Assembly (NCBI RefSeq): GCF_000764305.2
Contig: NW_025939085.1
Location: 62,001-126,000 of the forward strand
Length of the DNA: 64,000 bases
Direction: 5' to 3'
Source of the DNA: Hyalella azteca
Taxonomy: Eukaryota > Arthropoda > Malacostraca > Amphipoda > Hyalellidae
Below are positions 39,572 through 52,800 of the stretch, one piece after another (position 1 is the stretch's first letter; each line of letters begins with the position of its first letter). The notes beneath the pieces were generated by a model. It was not told where the DNA came from and made no database searches. It was given only the letters and a program-made list of their open reading frames with translations. The translations under genes were made by a program, and so were the position numbers.

Positions 39572-42500
39572 AAATTTGCCGGCGCAAAACGGGAGACAAA
39601 CATGGCCGTATGCATGGAGCTGCATGTTGTAAGTTAACCACCTCTCCTTCACCAGTAACTGGCAGTTTAGAAACTCAATAAGATAAATTTCAACCTAATA
39701 AAGAAAACTCTTGAAAACATCGAAATAAATACTCAATACCCATAGTTACACTTAGATTCTCTTCTACTGTACTACGATACTAACGTTTTCAAGCAGGACT
39801 TAAATTTTAAGAACCGTTCCAGCAAAAAGAGGTCGATTGAAACTCCTAAGAAACATTTGACAGACTTGATACAACATAGTCACGTCTACTGAGTTGACGA
39901 ATGAATATTTGCAATTTTTTTTACAAAGCCTCGCTGCATTTCGATGGATGCTTAAAAAATGCCACGATGTTAGCATACGACTTGAATAACTCGATACGTT
40001 CGTAGCACAGCAATCAAGTGGCTCGAGTATTCCTGACCTTGATAGTAAAGTACCTGGCTGTCTCACCGCCGTCTAGACACACACTCACCAAATTGAATCG
40101 AATAATTCTCACAGTAATTCAAGACTTTACATCAGAAAATCAAGTTGAAAAATTAATGAAGCCTTCAGCTGATAGATGGTGGTAGCAAACGAAAACGTGA
40201 AACAACAAACAGAAAAAAACAGGATGCAACATAAAAATAAAAAGGTTGTAATATTTACCACAGATTGCATATCTTAGCTTATATCCGAGAAAAATGAAGC
40301 ATATAAATTAAAAAAATTGTAAGTCCGCTAACGTTTCATGGCGAACGTTTCATAAAATGATGAGACTATTCAGCATTAAAATAATAAATTCCTGTTAAAA
40401 AGAGAAGAGCAGGTAGTAAAGGTGTATGTATATGCGAGAGGTAGTGATGTGGTCGAGGGAGAAGTTGAGTGCCACGAGAGAGAGTATCGATTTCGTCTGA
40501 GGCGAGACGCGCGGCAGGGCGTGTACACGTACTAGACATGAACGGGTACTAGAAGGTAACTAGCAACGAAATGTGGAGACAAAAGAAGGCTATTGTACTT
40601 TAATCAGGTCCAACAAGCCGTAACCGAAAAATAAGGCAGTCAAATACGATAGTATCCTTAGATACCTGGGTAGGAAAAATTTAAGTAGTGCAATAAGTGC
40701 ATCATGTGACCACAATTCGAAGGTAAGGACATTACGGCAAGATCACTAAGTAGTAAAGAGGATAAGAAATGAGAATTTATTAGAAGTGATCATCAAAATA
40801 AAAGTAAAAATGTAATAAGAAAATATTACTAACATAAATTTTATAATTATAAAATGTTTCAGAAAACTTAAGAAACTAGTAAAATATCATACAAATAAAA
40901 CAACGGTCGCAAGAAGCAGCGACGGAGACCCACAACTCGCCGGATGAAGCAAGGGGGAAAAAATGGTAAAGAAATAGTACGAGCCTCGAGCTTGGCAACA
41001 ACGACAGAAGAATAGGTTAGCAACAGCCAGTCGCTAGCGACGTGGGAGAGACGCGACGCGTTAGTCGAAAGTTACGAGAAGCACCTGCTGATGTGAGACT
41101 CTTCCTGCCTTCTACACTCCGCTAATGAGGAACACTCTCCTCATTGACGTATCTCAACTGACTGGCTTATCGAAGTTTACATTCACAGTAAGGATTAATG
41201 TCTTCTTTTAGCGTGGAAATAAAATTTTTCTTGAGAAATGACGAAATTTATCAACGTTAAACCAAGGATTCAATTTCCTCTTCTCAGAAGTTCATCAACA
41301 AAGTGTACCCCCAACCACTCAGTAAATACTAAATAAGTATCCTTACTCATGGATAATGATATCGATACCATGAAAATTTTTCGATGTGCACTCGGATAAT
41401 TTTTAATCAGCACAGATGCCCTTGAATTTGGGAACTGATTAAGCTAAATTTACATTTTTAGATATGTCGTTGAAAGCTATAGTAACACTATCAACCAATG
41501 CACATTAAACTCGAGCCGATCAATATAAAGCCAAGTTTGTTGAATTCACGGCCGAAAAAAAAAAAAATATTCCCTAGACCACGACGCACCTCTTGAGGCG
41601 ACATAAAAGGAGAGCAGAGAAGTGAGCAGACACAAAGAGAGGAAAAGAGCCAGAGACTAGACACGCCTCAGACGCATCCCCAAACCCCACTTAGGCCGAT
41701 CCCCAGTGGGGTTGCTTTCAAGAGCCGCACGCAACTAGAGCAACAGACGAAGCTGGCGTGAGAGGGGACCTGAGTCTGGTCATTATGCTCGGCTGGCTCG
41801 TACGGAACACGTGTTTCCAATGAGGCAAAAATGCCGTAACTAATTAAATTTTGGAGGAGCTTCTTACTAGAGGTGCGCTCCAAGTGTAAATCATTTTCTA
41901 CGAAAAATGTAGCAATATACGAATAATAATTGACCATAGACAGTCATTAAATTCTGAAAGGACATTTCATAAGCCACTGATAATTTTGATAATTTATGAT
42001 ATGACAATGCCGTTTTTATCATTTATTAACTTGTCGTTTTTTTGATGAGCTCATCCAGATTTATATATTTGGTGATAGTTAGTTATTATTTCGTCTCGTA
42101 TACTGCTGGAAGGAGAGGAAAAAATAGAGAGAATACACGAATAGCGGTGAGGGGCAACGGTTCATGTCTTGGAGCTTGAGTGCTTTTAACAGCTGCTCAG
42201 GGACTGATCAGAAGAGCGCTATTGACAATGATTGCGCTCAGGGGAGCGATGCTATTATAGCACAAACGACAAGCGTAGACTGCTTCTTCATGGGTGTAGG
42301 CGCGAGTGCAAAAACATGGAGCGTAGCAGGGAAAGCAAAAATTCTTACTATGTCTCATAAATCTGAGCGAAACAATTTCTTGGAGACTTTATTCTCCATA
42401 AGAGTCAGAAACCCAATTTCTTACAGTACAACAGGATTGCACGCTTCACCACAAGGTAATAAGAGATTTTCCCACGTAGCCTAACATGGAACGCATCGCA

Positions 42501-44900
42501 TTATGATTTTCATTCAAGTTGAAGTGAGAGGATAAACCGAGGGCATGCAACGTCACGTCTTGGACGTGGTCATCATACAGCCGCCGAGATTAGGCCTACG
42601 GCCCCAACGTGTGGTTTTGAAGCGATAGATAACAGGAAAGTCATTACGCAAGTCTCAAGATTAAACACGCAGGAAATCTATGCCACTTGAACAGTTGGGA
42701 ACACATTTGGACCAAGAATTAGCGCGTGCAGAGGTATCGTTTATCTCGAGAGAGGAACCGCATGAGAAACCGATCAAAAGCGAATGTTAAATAATTACAT
42801 AGTAATCGATCAGTACCGTGAAATGCGTGTAAATTGTGGACGAAGGAAATGTAAATCACACTGATATATAAGGTATAAATATAAATGAGACAGTAGCCAT
42901 TATGGGGGTCCGAGAAACGCGTAATGAACAAATACGTGAACAAATACAAAATAACTCGATATGGGTAAAGATTGTAACAATCAACAAATAACAAGTATTT
43001 ATATAGACTCACAGACGCACATAACGAACGAAATGAACTTCACTCGCCTGAAGCAACTCGCATAATAATCAATGCAAAGGCAAGTACACACGCAGGAGCA
43101 ATGAGCGAACCACATGTATCGGCTTTACGTTATTGTTGCGATATAAACGCAACACATTAATAGTGATAGTTGCCAGGAAAAGCACTGGAGTCGAGTCAAG
43201 TTGACACGCACAGACGAGTCAAAAATTGTGCACCCTATCAACGTAAAGAGTCAGAAAACCCTCTGCAGTAACAAGCATACCTCCGGTACAAACTGACAAT
43301 AAGAATAGGTCGGCTGAGCAATCACACAGTAACAAGTGCCTCTTCTGTGCATACAGTTGCCAGGAAGCTACAAGGAAAGAGGCCATTAACCTATTGCTGA
43401 CCAACGAGATGCTAAATTTGCGAGTTTTTCAAAGGGCGACTTGAAATAAACCGAATGAGGGTTCTTGATATATCCTTCGTTACAAATAAAAATATCCATT
43501 TTTTGCAATCGTCAGATCAGTCTTCTACAAGTCTGCTAGACTAAAGATCTGAAGCAGAAGTAGAGCTAAAAATTTAACCAATAATTAGATACTTAGATTT
43601 TATGTTGTCTGAGACAGCTTACCGAGAAATATCAGCATAATCATGAAAAGAAAAATATCTTTCACTGCCAAAAATTATTGCAACGAGGCGTTAAGAAAAC
43701 CCAGCTATGAACATAAAATAACATTATTAATTCATATAATAAAATAAATACTTAATGCCCACTATTTTTAGCAGGGCTCTGTCAAGACAAAGTATTCAAA
43801 AACAAGGCAAAATAGCGAAATGTCACATGAGAGCACACCGGTTGGTGTGAATGACCGTGAGTTGGCGAGCTGCTCAAACCTTTAAAGAGACGCATGCCCT
43901 CGTTACGCAACAAGGAAAAAGGCTACGCACGATTAACAAAAAAATATGCTGCCATTTTTTAATGTTGCATGCAAGCTCTATCTCATGGAGTGACTCAGCA
44001 GTAAGCGACAAATTAACCATCAATCTTGACCAAGATTCGAATTTATTCTAAGTTGTAACTAACAAGCTCTATTTCGGTGTAATGGTTGCAGGTTTTGCGC
44101 GATGGCATTTGAGAACGAAGCATTGATATTAGATAAAAAAATTAATCCTCACTTACATTTACTGCACAAATACTTCGATGGATTTCAATGCAGTTCATAT
44201 CTAAAGGTCTGACAGCAAGAAGTTTAATATTAGTAGACTATGGGTAGGAAAAGGTAGGAAAGAAAAATAATGAAAGTATTGCAGGTGGAAGGAAATAACC
44301 GAACCAAATAAGTCCCCTACAAAGCATGTGGAGATCAAATTTTTGCACACATATAGTCCGATTGGTTAAAAACATGGGAATGTCTACCAATTGAGGTCCA
44401 TCTTCCATACATATCTTGCACACATATCTTGCATACCTCTTTCCCATGCCCGCCTAAGCGAAACTTGTTACGAGCAATAAAATCTACCATGCCATACCAG
44501 CGGTAGGAAAAAATTACCTTCGAAGTAAAGTGAAATCATCAGTTAATTTTCCAACGAAAAACATGGTGTATGTAATTATATTATTTATACATTTTATTCA
44601 CTATAATCAAGGCAGCGAAAAAATCGACTATCGTTTATAAACGAGTTATATAGTAAAGGGATAAAGGGTACCTAATATGAGAACGGTACGGCGTAAAATT
44701 GAAGCAGAATTGAGAAAGGAGCAAGGAGCCTAGTGTGGCTAGTATTAGACCAAGATGAACGAGCATCCTGTTGATAAGATCGCGCCTGCCAAGTAGGTCT
44801 ACTAAAAACTTGCAGCGGTGCTAACCCCTCCTGATGATGGCATTCACCGAAATCGACTGGCAACCAAGAATTTGCAGGTTATGCTCGAAAATTTTTACGA

Positions 44901-44939
44901 TGCGCATCTACATTGGTGCTCTGATCTGGTAGATGCGCA
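44901..44939. repeat. Perfect 11-bp inverted repeat in the intron
   Basis: TGCGCATCTAC (44901-44911) and GTAGATGCGCA (44929-44939) with a 17-base loop. GATCTGG and TGGTGCTC are also directly repeated around it. Confidence 0.8.
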
Positions 44940-46575
44940 CGATCTGGTGCTCGTCGATGATGAGAAAACGAAGCTCGAAAATGAATAAATAATATGCACC
45001 ATATCACGCTAAACAACGAAAACAGCATATATATATAAGCGGCAGGTGTATTTAAATCGAACAATCGCGTAATTTCTGGAAGACAAACGTGAAAAAATGA
45101 ACAACGAGGTAGTTATGCGCTCAATAATACACTAGTACTAATACTAATTGGAAGAGGCAGACGAGACTTTTAATAGAAAAGAATGGATATGTACGGGCTC
45201 ACTCAAGCGACTGCCCGGCGCGACTGCTAGCGCGACTGCGGGCACAGGGCCAGGTTCTGCGAGCTGTGGCGAAATAAAGCAGACGAGCAACAGATTTGCT
45301 GTTGCTGCTCGCAATTTCACATCGTTGGTGCAAATGGTAAATAAATACAACATAATTTTGTTTGTGTTATTCCTCTTCTTCTTCGTCGATTCATTATTAT
45401 TATTAAGTACTCTAATTTTCATTATTAATTAATTGGGAAATAAAAAATCGTCTATACCGTCAACACTTAGAATTGAAATGCACGACAAAATCGAACTGCG
45501 CTATACCACCTTTTTAAAAACCGGAAATCTTAGTGTCTGCTTGCCAAGACGTGGTTGGTTCAATGAAATAATCCACACCAAGACTGAGATGAGCGAAAAA
45601 AGTTGTAGGGAAAGGCGTCGGTGGCAGCGTTCCTGCGTGGGAGAGGAGCGATGTCTAACAATACCGTGAACACACGCGTAGTCGAGCTGAGAGGGCAGTA
45701 GAGAGGAAAGACGGAGAGACATTATCCACACGAAGGGAGTAGAGGACACATCGTCGTAACTATTGTGTTCATGTATTATTGATCATAAGGTTTTGAGTAT
45801 GAAGGAGTATTTATTAAATGTACGAACTACCCTGTAGAATATACGAACTAACGTCAATAGTGTCCATACCACTCATCTAAATTCTAAAATGATCAATACC
45901 GCTTTGTTGTCCCTAATCCTACAGAGCAGCTAACAGCTACAGATAACCAATAATACGTTTAGCGAGGTTGTATGTACATGTATCGTTGAAAAAGTAGCGG
46001 CTCATATAATCGAAGCCTCCATCAAGTTGTCACACCAGTTTCGTACGTGCGACGCATGTATATAGTGGCAGGGTGCAACGACTGCTGCAAGGACGCTTGA
46101 ACGCTACTCGCTCTAATGTACAACTATAAAACTTGAACTTGTTTGAACATGTTCCAATATTAAAAATAAAGCGTATTTTTCTTGGATTATAATTTTGTTA
46201 TGAATTCTTTTGAGAATTTCTTTAATAATAGTGATTTACTGATTTTACAATAATACACAATTTTTAGTTTTAAATAGTTTCTAGCAGTTTCTAGACTTAA
46301 GTCGATTTACTGTTCATGTATAATGATTTTCCATAGCAGTATTTATAAATAGTCAGAGCTCAGCCGATTTCTCAGATTCAGTTTTCTATTGCTGAATAAT
46401 TACAGCAAGAGCTACAGTAATCATCTTGAAGTGGAATCTTCTTGGCTCGGTGCTCCAATTTTCCCGTCGGAAGATCCATTGCTCGGTGCGTTCCAGCAGC
46501 GGCGGCGTCAAACGCCCATGTCTGCGGCTGCAATGTGACCTTGAGACGACCAAAAGACGTACACGGTTGTACACA

Positions 46576-46604
46576 CGCACACCACCGCCCCTTGGTGGCG
46601 TGCG
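46576..46604. repeat. 11-bp inverted repeat in a GC-rich intron patch
   Basis: CGCACACCACC (46576-46586) pairs with GGTGGCGTGCG (46594-46604) with one mismatch and a 7-base loop. Confidence 0.75.
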
Positions 46605-47003
46605 TCAAGACTCATTTTGATCTTCTTTATAGCTCGTGCTTCTGCTCGTTTCCATTCACGTTTCGGAATATTCTAGTACGAGTCGCAAGAGCGTTATTTG
46701 TTGCATTGATAATGTTCACGAGGGACGAGGGAATGTTCACATAATTTGTTAGATATCATTACATAGATACCATCAGCACAACATACGATAGCATGCTTCA
46801 ACTTTAGCAGAAACACGAAGTAGGGGGCAGATTACCATTACATATTATGTAAAACATCGAAAATAACGCCAAAGTTCATGCTTCAACGACGAGCCAACAA
46901 CAACACTAAAACAGCAAGACAACATCGAGCATTTAAGTGAAGAAGCGTCAACATTATACGACAAGCAATAACGATGTACGCAGCCCATGTAGCAAGGAAG
47001 TAC

Positions 47004-47035
<32 letters not shown>

Positions 47036-47039
47036 GCAG
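47004..47039 (+). repeat. CAG microsatellite
   Basis: (CAG)4 CAA (CAG)7. It lies in the intron, where it reads CTG in the gene's sense direction. The Leu- and Cys-rich minus-strand ORFs over it are artefacts. Confidence 0.95.
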
Positions 47040-47957
47040 CCAGTGCGTGTGTGTGAACGCGTGATGCAATAGCTGCTCTGCGGCTGACGCACACATGCTC
47101 GAGTCGCTGACCGCTCTGAAGGCCTGCCAGCCAACCTACCTATCGTGCAGCGCATGCTTCTTCCCTCAACATTGCCGCCAGCAATCAGTTGAATTTTAGG
47201 ATCGTGTCTTGCAATAAGAGTGAAGAATGAGCATCAAGTAAAGTGGAACGCGATAGTACGACATATCATATTCAATAACGGAGATTAGTATTTCTCAGAA
47301 TGCATTTAGAGGCACATGCAGCAAAATGTTAAATGATGTGCATGTAAAACCCGTAATAAGAAAGAAAAATTAAAGATTCCAAAACCGTTATTTAATCAAC
47401 ATGAAAGAGTTACACGCGTTTTTAATGTTCTACAATCTCCATGCTTACGGCGAAGGAATAATCAATGTCCTGAACAAACAAACAGACACAAGACCTCTCC
47501 TGAAGATGAGGCTCGAACACATTCCTCAGTCAAACTCAATTGAACAAGCTATATGATTGAGTTTTTTCTTTAAACGCACAGAACTGAAAATATTGTCAAA
47601 TTTCCAATCAAAAGGTGAAATTGCAGCCTAAATAGCAAATGCCAAGTAGCTTATTAGATACAACTTTTCTCATTGGAACAACCTAAACATCATGGATTGC
47701 AAACAGATCGAAATGCGTTTCCAAAAAATTGTTTTCGGAATCGCTAGAATTGGTGCATCTACGGTTCGATAGGAAGAACTCTGGTCTGAGCTACCAAGGT
47801 TATTTCTATAGGCTAAACTCAAGTTGATCCAGACCATGCATATGCAGGAGGAAATTATTGGAAAAAACTCAATGACCGTCATCGCTACCTGGAGATGTTG
47901 AATAACTGGCAATACTATGCCGGTACAAAATATTTCACTAATTTTATTTTGTAAAAA

Positions 47958-48016
47958 GATTCGCTGCTAACCTCCAGGCTAGATAGTGATTCGCTGCTAA
48001 CCTTCAGGCTACTAAT
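47958..48016 (+). repeat. 30-bp tandem duplication near the donor site
   Basis: Two copies of GATTCGCTGCTAACCTCCAG-type sequence (one base differs in the shown part), about 210 bp inside the intron from the donor. Confidence 0.85.
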
Positions 48017-48225
48017 GATCGGAAGGAAAGCAGAATGTTGAAAATTTGTGCATAATTTGGTTTTCATCTTTAAATGCTTTGAAATACAATTTTGGCACAA
48101 ATAAGCCTGCTGCACCCGAAAAGGAATTGTAACCATTTCACATAACATTTAACACAGTAACAACCAACCCAATTGCTAATTAAAATTTATAAATAAACTC
48201 CAAAGTAAGGTCTTAAGGTACTCAC

Positions 48226-49804
48226 CCATCAAAGAAAGTTTTCTCTTGGACGAGCGATTTGTTGGAATCTCGGTACTAGAAAGTTCGACGATCTCGTGTT
48301 TCGGAACGTAAGATTGGTTGGATAAAGTCGAGTAGCTGTGATCATCATATACATTTCGCATTTTCACTTCGCAATTGGTGGTTATTTTATCTTCGCAATT
48401 GGTGGTTGGGTCTCCAAACTTCAGTTTCACCATAAAATTAGGCTTAATGACTTGTGGCTGAATTGTCGGCTCTTCAGTTTTCAACTCCACTTTGAGCTGG
48501 GGCGCGAGTGCAACTTGAACGGCCAATCCGAGGTTGAATGGTTCGATATTTTTATTATATCCGTTCGCACCGGCCACCAGCGCGTTTTCAACCTTTATAT
48601 CCGACTTCAGTCGGCTCGCAGAAGAGGTAGATGATGAGGGCGATAAAGGAGGTGTATCCGTGAAGTAACCAGATGTTGCAGGTGAAGTTGCTATTCCTAA
48701 CTTATCTTTGATTGGGGCTGTTATTTTTTCGGGGTCGTTCACATTCATCTTTCTCTTAGTGCAAAAACTTTCTTCGGCCTGTTCGTGTCGTAAAGCAGCA
48801 CCAAGCTCATTAGCTTCATCCGGCATGCTGCTCTCAAAATTTTTCAAAAGTGCGACCTCATGTGGAGTCAAATCTGTAAAAATTATGGGATGTCCAAGAA
48901 CTTCTTCCATATCATCGACATCAGCGATGCTCGAGACCTCTGAATGCGATGGAGTGTCATCCTCTACTTCCTTTGAGGACTTTTTATCAGAACGGCTCTC
49001 CACACCCGCATGAGGTGGAATATTTTTGGAGCATAAGGCGGAGGATAAAACGGCACGTTGTTCTTTACACCAAGAAGCAGTCCTACTCCGGCTGTCTTCA
49101 CTTCTAGATCGAAGAGTGCGATTGACGAGAACTTGAAGAAGTGCAGTATCAGGCAAACTGTTTTGTTCGGTTGGAAGTTGTGCTAGGTTTGAAAATTTTT
49201 TGGAACCATTTGCTCGACAGGAACTGCAAGTAAACAGATTACACTCGCATTCATTCGTTGAAGACCAGAGTACGTCTTCTTCTTGCAAACGAACGGAATT
49301 GAACCAGCAATCTGTGTCAGTATTCATAGTAAAATTTTCATTGTGCCATATGTCAGCAAGGGTAGCGGGATCTTCATGATGTTCATAAATGTTCATTAAA
49401 GCTTGGGTGTCACTCAAGTCCTCGCTGTCAGGAAACAGTTCATCGTGAAGATTTTGTTCACAAGACTGATGGGTTGAAGTCAATGTTCTGAGAGCCGGAT
49501 TGCAAATTTTACATCTGAATGAAGCTTTGCCACCGGAGGAGCGGTCGGGGGACACAGGCGCCATCAACGATTTGATTTTTTCCACTTTGGCTTTAATTTC
49601 AGGGTTTTCCAGGAGATGACGTTTATCACGTAGAAAAAAATTTATTTCTACGAGGGTGGGATCATCGAACAGGAAATGTTCATCTGAGGCAGCGCTGTGG
49701 AAGTAGGGTTTATTATGAGCTTTGATTTCCTCCGCTCCAGCAATCCATCCATTCATCTTTTCCAATACCTCCCGTAACATGGTGAGACTGCCACCGCTTG
49801 CCAT
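48226..49804 (-). CDS. Myc: Myc-like bHLH-Zip transcription factor, N-terminal coding exon
   Basis: This is the first coding exon of a two-exon CDS and holds residues 1-526 plus one base of codon 527. The start is the ATG at 49804, in good Kozak context (AAC before, G after). The ORF is open further upstream, but those 16 codons cross a splice acceptor, so I exclude them. The donor GTGAGT is at 48225-48220 and leaves phase 1, which matches the downstream exon. Visible motifs are DIW at 151-153 (like Myc box 1), D-C-W and D-V-L-W at 165-180 (like the D-C-M-W core of Myc box 2), DDTPSHSE plus an acidic run at 282-301 (like the acidic Myc box 3), and TPPLSPS at 384-390. The last is identical to the GSK3/FBW7 phosphodegron around c-MYC T58/S62. 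Cysteines cluster as C98-x2-C101-x10-H112-x2-C115 and C186-x-C188-x4-C193-x2-C196, which I do not know from other Myc proteins. A Myc-type nuclear regulator of growth genes that dimerises with Max is the family expectation. Antisense ORFs over this exon are shadows. Confidence 0.78.
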
Positions 49805-49828
49805 GTTCAATCCGCTGACGGGTATCTG
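49805..49828 (-). other. Splice acceptor and start of the 5' UTR in the first coding exon of the Myc-like gene
   Basis: On the minus strand a T/C-rich tract ends in CAG at 49828-49826. Exon sequence would therefore start at 49825 and leave 21 untranslated bases before the ATG at 49804. The 21 bases contain no ATG. They are in frame with the ATG and carry no stop, so an upstream coding exon in phase 0 cannot be excluded. A non-coding first exon, as in vertebrate MYC, is the simpler reading. Confidence 0.7.
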
Positions 49829-52800
49829 AAAGGAGCAGAAAATTTTACACATTAGTTTTTATTTGCAAATTTTAAGTAAGACTCAGCATAGCTAGCTGCA
49901 AAAAAGCATAGGTAATCAATTAGGTAAGGATTACTTTTTCTACAATAGAACAGGATGACTATTTTTTGAGATTAGGTAAAACGACTATTACTGTAAAGTT
50001 AGGCATATGCTATTTACACGACGGCAATGAACAGACATTGACGAGAATGAATCTTAGTGAATCATTGCGAAGAAGACACAGCAGTCACCAAGCCAGTCAT
50101 AAGCATAGGCGAAGGAGGATTTGCTAAGGAAGCAAAATATTGTACGACCGTACGTGCTTCATTCTTTAGGAAAATCTAAGTACGACCATGCTGATATCGA
50201 AGGCAGAACTGATCCCGCTATCCAGAAATGAAGCTTATCTTCAATAGAAGTTGAGTTATTTTCAATAGAAGTTAAGTGGCGATTTACGATAAGAGACGAG
50301 CGTACTCCTAGCATAGAACTAGGCGCCGGAAAAAGGTACTCAGGTCCTCTGCACGATGACGGATAGTAAACAGGGATCTTAGCTAGCAACAGACTCCCTT
50401 TGAGCGTCATGCGCTCCCGTGTGAACCTCAACCTCGGCGATATAAAGCACCACGCTGGCGAGTGAGCGTAGGCTCGTAAATAAAAAAAAAAACATCGTAA
50501 CAATTGCAGATAATTCGTTATATATTCGCGCCAAATCGGATGAAAACTATTCGATTGGCACATGCCATGAGCGCTAATTAAGAAACGTGTATGCACAAAG
50601 TAGAATTCAAATCGAAGCAACACATTTTTTCGAAAACTGGCTCCCTAACAGAAAAATATATATTGGCGTTAGTTCATACTGTGAAACAACATTGAAGTTT
50701 AGGGAATGAACTCAGCCAATTAAGGTCTGCATGACGGATTATTGCACAAGTATCAAGATTGCATAAGTATCATAATAATCTTGTGTGACCCAAACAAACC
50801 ACCTTCCTGACAACCAAAGCAAACCAGGCTTAGTTAGCCCCGAAGCAACGGACGTCCAGAAACGAAGTGCATGCCACGGCACCACAAATCGTTCCGGTGC
50901 AACGAAGAACACACGTCGTAGACCATGGTTTAAAAACTATCGAGTTCCTATTGATAATGAATTCAATTGTGACTACAAAATGGTTGGGTAATATCTCAAA
51001 CTAATATTGAAATCTTCCACTGTTGCAAGATTGCATAACTAATAACACATTAGAATGAATTCAATAATAAACGCTCGGAAGATTCACCTCAAGGAGACTG
51101 CCTGCATGATTAACGCAGATAAAATCTTAAAGGATTCCCATATTCGGTGTAGAGTTCACCTACAATGAGGTAAGAATTGTAACATTTCCCATCCTCTATG
51201 GAAGGCCGGAAGTTCTCTAACCACAAGACGTCCGTTCCAAGACACTGGACACAGAAAACCTGAACTCTGGACGATTGCTAAACTCCTCTCGCTTTAATTC
51301 ATTACAGGCAGGAACGAAAAGACCAACACAAACATAATAATTAGGTTCATACTAACGTAGCTCTTCCAATTCGAATAAATTGAGTTTAAACGATAATTAA
51401 TATAAATGCATTAATTTACACGAATTTCATTCAATTAAAAAAATATATAGGTTTTTATTTTCAGCAGCCTTTCTAATTGTGAATGGAAATTTATAAGTTA
51501 ATAAATTGAAACTGGAACTGTTAGGGACCTTTCAAGTGACGTTATACAATGAAGGCAGCATTCCCGAGGAGTTAAAAGACAGTGAAGCTAGCGATGGTTT
51601 CAGGGCATCATAGAGAAACAAGAGCATAGTGTGTGGGTATGGGTATGCCAAAAATGAGAGCGAGGTCCCATTGCGTATGGGAGCACACACTCGCGCACTC
51701 ACACACTCTATAGGGGCACTGAACCTAGCCTGCATTTCGGCTGCTCTACAAGATTTTCTATCAGCTGCTTCTACTACAGTATAATAACGAGTTCAATTCC
51801 GTATGAAATAAATAACTGGAGTTATACCAGAGCAAGGTTGTTCGCGTTGAGGAATAAAAGTGATATGCGCGAAAAACGTAATTGGCTGAAATTTTTAGAG
51901 ACCATAATCGAGTATTCAAAACATTTGAAACGAAAAGACGAGCATCAATATAATCGTATATAAAGCCGCTGATAATGGACATTAGAGACTGGAACCCATA
52001 TATATTGAAGTCCTAATGAAAAGCGAATACACACCGAAATATCGATAGATTCATGACTGCTCAATTATTGATACGAATTACATGACAGAGAAACACGGAA
52101 CAGGCTCCCTGATTCTTCTCTACTTGCGAATAAGAGCTGAAGACTTGAGTATTTTAACGCTTGTGCGTATCTGCACTGCTATGGGTAAACCGGCATTCAG
52201 AAATTAAACCCACCCTTACAATTCTGAGAAGAAGCTTGCACGAAGTGACTGCAGGAATGACGCTGAGCCAAAGGTCACGTGTTGTGCTGACTCAGAATCA
52301 ATAGAGGGTTGTGTCAGACTAGACCAACATCAGTTGATTCGCATGGGAATTTTCCTTATTTTGTGTCCATTCATCAAGCTCTCCCCCATGATGGTAAGGA
52401 AAACGATTTGAAACATAATAGAGAGCAACGAAATTGTAACCAAAATAATTAGGGAAATAAATAGTAATCACATCCGATCGAAATCAACAGCTGGTTTACC
52501 GTAAAAAAATTCAATAGAATTATATGAAAAAGAAACGGTTATTCCCATTGAAATTAATGAGCAGGTAACATGTCCCTCGTCGCCCCAATCAATGATAGGG
52601 TTGATAGGTCCTTTCAGCTATCACTGATAAGCCAACAAACAGAATTCTATCGATCACTTACATTCCATTCATTGAGTACTCAACGTCATTTTGTTAAATA
52701 ATTGTCAAATACAATGAACTTTCGTCCTTATAGTTATCATAAATATCGTAAGTCACAAAATCTCAACGTTTCCATGGACCATGACAGCCCCATAAGAAAA

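Larger units (their letters stand above)
39078..48225 (-). other. Intron of the Myc-like gene (9,148 bp, GT-AG, phase 1)
   Basis: The donor is GTGAGT (48225-48220) and the acceptor is CTTTTCTGTGCAG (ending 39078). The two flanking reading frames join without a shift or stop. Inside I see only low-copy structures: a 42-bp duplication at 39490, hairpins at 44901 and 46576, a CAG run at 47004 and a 30-bp duplication at 47958. GC-richer patches lie at about 40.4-41.1, 45.2 and 46.4-46.6 kb. The last two carry short ORFs in several frames that match nothing I recognise. No further exon is required by phase. Confidence 0.72.

Noticed and set aside
46378..46744. Four overlapping ORFs on both strands in a GC-rich patch
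   Set aside because: High GC lowers stop frequency. None shows a domain, and the patch lies inside the intron of the Myc-like gene.
46845..47155. Leu-rich or Cys-rich minus-strand ORFs
   Set aside because: These are translations of the CAG microsatellite.
48338..49013. Plus-strand ORFs of about 100 codons over the N-terminal exon
   Set aside because: Antisense shadows of the coding exon.
50159..50623. 154-codon minus-strand ORF just upstream of the Myc-like exon
   Set aside because: No recognisable domain, and no acceptor or donor placed to join it to the gene. ORFs of this length are expected by chance in 64 kb.
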